Source: CAJQGY01 sp905478015
GTDB taxonomy: Bacteria > Pseudomonadota > Gammaproteobacteria > Magnimaribacterales > D2472
Assembly (NCBI GenBank): GCA_943788365.1
Contig: CALSPZ010000002.1
Span: 1-6,568, forward strand
DNA: 6,568 bases
Direction of reading: 5' to 3'
The stretch's first letter is position 1. Each line of letters starts with the position of its first letter. The position numbers and the translations under genes are program-made. The notes below the pieces were generated by a model. That model was not told the origin of the DNA and made no database searches. It was given only the letters and a program-made list of their open reading frames with translations. This document shows positions 5,905 through 6,568 of this stretch, one piece after another.

Positions 5905-6267
5905 ATGATTAATATAATCGCACTTACAACACTGCTATATTTAATTCAGCTTCTCACACCAAACTTTTTTAAAAAAGAATCTGGCTTCGCAAACAGGGCT
6001 TCAAAAGCTCTAAAAAATCTATCAGAATCTTTGCCAGTATTTTTAGCTATAGCCATTTTATCTATAGTTTTTGAGGTCGAGGCTAATACTTTCTTGGCCA
6101 TTTGTTGGTTAGCAGCAAGGCTTATATTTGTTTTAATTTATATTATTGGCATAGGCCTAGCCAACAAAACCGAAAGCTCAAATGGACCTGATAAACAACC
6201 CATTCGGTCTCTTGTTTGGATTTTCTCAGTAGCCTTCTTAATAAAGATGACTCTTAACTTATTATAA
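5905..6267 (+). CDS. MAPEG-family membrane protein
   Basis: This 120-residue protein has four hydrophobic segments, about 2-18, 42-58, 63-86 and 102-120. The family signature is visible: 'NRASKALKNLSESLP' (30-44, matching RA..N..E..P at the end of the first loop), Arg72 and Tyr79 in helix three, and 'PIRSLVW' (99-105). MAPEG proteins include membrane glutathione transferases and leukotriene-synthesis enzymes. Bacterial members of this size mostly have no known substrate. A good ribosome site, AAGGA (5894-5898), overlaps the esterase stop codon, six bases before the ATG, so coupling with the esterase is likely. The family call is firm, the activity is not. Confidence 0.87.
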   Translation: MINIIALTTLLYLIQLLTPNFFKKESGFANRASKALKNLSESLPVFLAIAILSIVFEVEANTFLAICWLAARLIFVLIYIIGIGLANKTESSNGPDKQPIRSLVWIFSVAFLIKMTLNLL

Positions 6268-6277
6268 TTAAAACGAT

Positions 6278-6397
6278 ATGGAAGGACTTGCAGTTATTGG
6301 CTTTGTATTTGGACTAGTTGCATTTGTTAGGGTCGAGAAGCTTATAAAAACATTAAAGGAAACAAAAATACTCCCAAAGAACTACAAGGAGGAATAA
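6278..6397 (+). CDS. 39-residue single-helix membrane micro-protein
   Basis: The sequence reads MEGLAVIGFVFGLVAFV followed by RVEKLIKTLKETKILPKNYKEE. It is one N-terminal transmembrane helix (about residues 3-17) with a charged, amphipathic helical tail that could pair in a coiled coil (V, L, L and I spaced on one face). Its ATG is 10 bases after the MAPEG stop, without a strong ribosome site. Its final codons (AAG GAG GAA) contain the strong AAGGAGG site of the next gene. The tidy hydrophobic/charged split and the operon position argue that it is real rather than a chance frame. The function is unknown. I believe similar short proteins occur in other marine gammaproteobacteria but cannot check this here. 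Confidence 0.7.
   Translation: MEGLAVIGFVFGLVAFVRVEKLIKTLKETKILPKNYKEE
6386..6392 (+). promoter_or_regulatory. strong ribosome binding site AAGGAGG inside the upstream micro-gene
   Basis: AAGGAGG is a near-perfect anti-Shine-Dalgarno match, 12 bases before the ATG at 6405. It lies within the last codons of the 39-residue gene. Its presence decides the start of the last, partial gene and implies that ribosomes reading the micro-gene pass over it. Confidence 0.7.
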
Positions 6398-6404
6398 ACC
6401 GCAA

Positions 6405-6568
6405 ATGAAAAAACGGTTCTGGTTTTTCGGCATTTCTATAATAATACTGTTCTTAGCTAGGGCAATCTTACCAGAGCAAACCGATAGATCTCTCAATCAA
6501 ATCACAGAGCATGAACCATTTAAAATATCTGTTGATGCCGATCAACTTCACGAGACTCTACTCATTGG
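6405..6568 (+). CDS. N-terminus of a membrane-anchored or secreted protein (partial)
   Basis: Only the first 54 residues are present, and the frame is still open at the window edge. MKKRFWFFGISIIILFLARAI is a basic start plus hydrophobic segment, so it is a signal peptide or signal anchor. It is followed by a polar linker and 'FKISVDADQLHETLLIG'. The pattern 'S.DA..LH.TL.I' resembles the stretch just before the metal-binding 'D.H.D' motif of membrane dipeptidases (peptidase family M19). That is a guess from a short match, and the deciding residues lie beyond the window. Confidence 0.65.
   Translation, partial: MKKRFWFFGISIIILFLARAILPEQTDRSLNQITEHEPFKISVDADQLHETLLI

Noticed and set aside
1..6568. 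Mobile element, tRNA/rRNA, CRISPR array, attachment site or replication origin
   Set aside because: Reading both strands showed no transposase or integrase frame, no spaced direct repeats, no cloverleaf and no long terminal inverted repeats.

Overview
This AT-rich window (roughly one third G+C by eye) is densely packed with short intergenic gaps. It looks like a small-genome marine gammaproteobacterium of the SAR86/SUP05 kind. That assignment is an inference from base composition, two lipoproteins with Ser-Cys lipoboxes, a secreted protein with an 'AGDLVAADEFNAKFNAL'-type N-terminus, and a desaturase/DoxX/MAPEG/esterase mix. No marker gene fixes the taxonomy. No RNA gene, insertion sequence, integrase or CRISPR array is visible, and no gene-free stretch exceeds about 120 bases.

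Layout. (1) Positions 3-65 hold the probable C-terminal tail of a gene cut by the window edge, followed by a leader with two small inverted repeats. (2) 186-1186 is a two-gene plus-strand unit for exported proteins: a 130-residue lipoprotein that is essentially one cadherin-like domain, and a 195-residue secreted protein of unknown function. (3) 1281-2760 is a tightly packed membrane unit: a 66-residue two-helix protein (GTG start) overlapping a three-histidine-box fatty-acid-desaturase/carotene-hydroxylase-like enzyme, then a DoxX-family protein 8 bases on. A 15-base palindrome lies just before its first start codon. (4) 2874-3047 (minus) is a very small XRE/Cro-type helix-turn-helix regulator. 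Its reading frame continues upstream without an ordinary start codon. (5) 3146 to the window end is a long plus-strand run: a CotH-kinase-family lipoprotein with an Ig-like and a cadherin-like domain, a secreted esterase, a MAPEG membrane protein, a 39-residue single-helix membrane protein, and the start of another membrane-anchored or secreted protein.

How they may work together. Most products are exported or membrane-bound, so the window is an envelope-function neighbourhood. Unit 3 suggests lipid or isoprenoid modification in the membrane. Unit 5 pairs a putative surface protein kinase with a periplasmic or outer esterase. The CotH-esterase pairing is the most unusual content: CotH kinases are best known from spore coats, and nothing here suggests spore formation. 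Functions beyond the family level are inferred.
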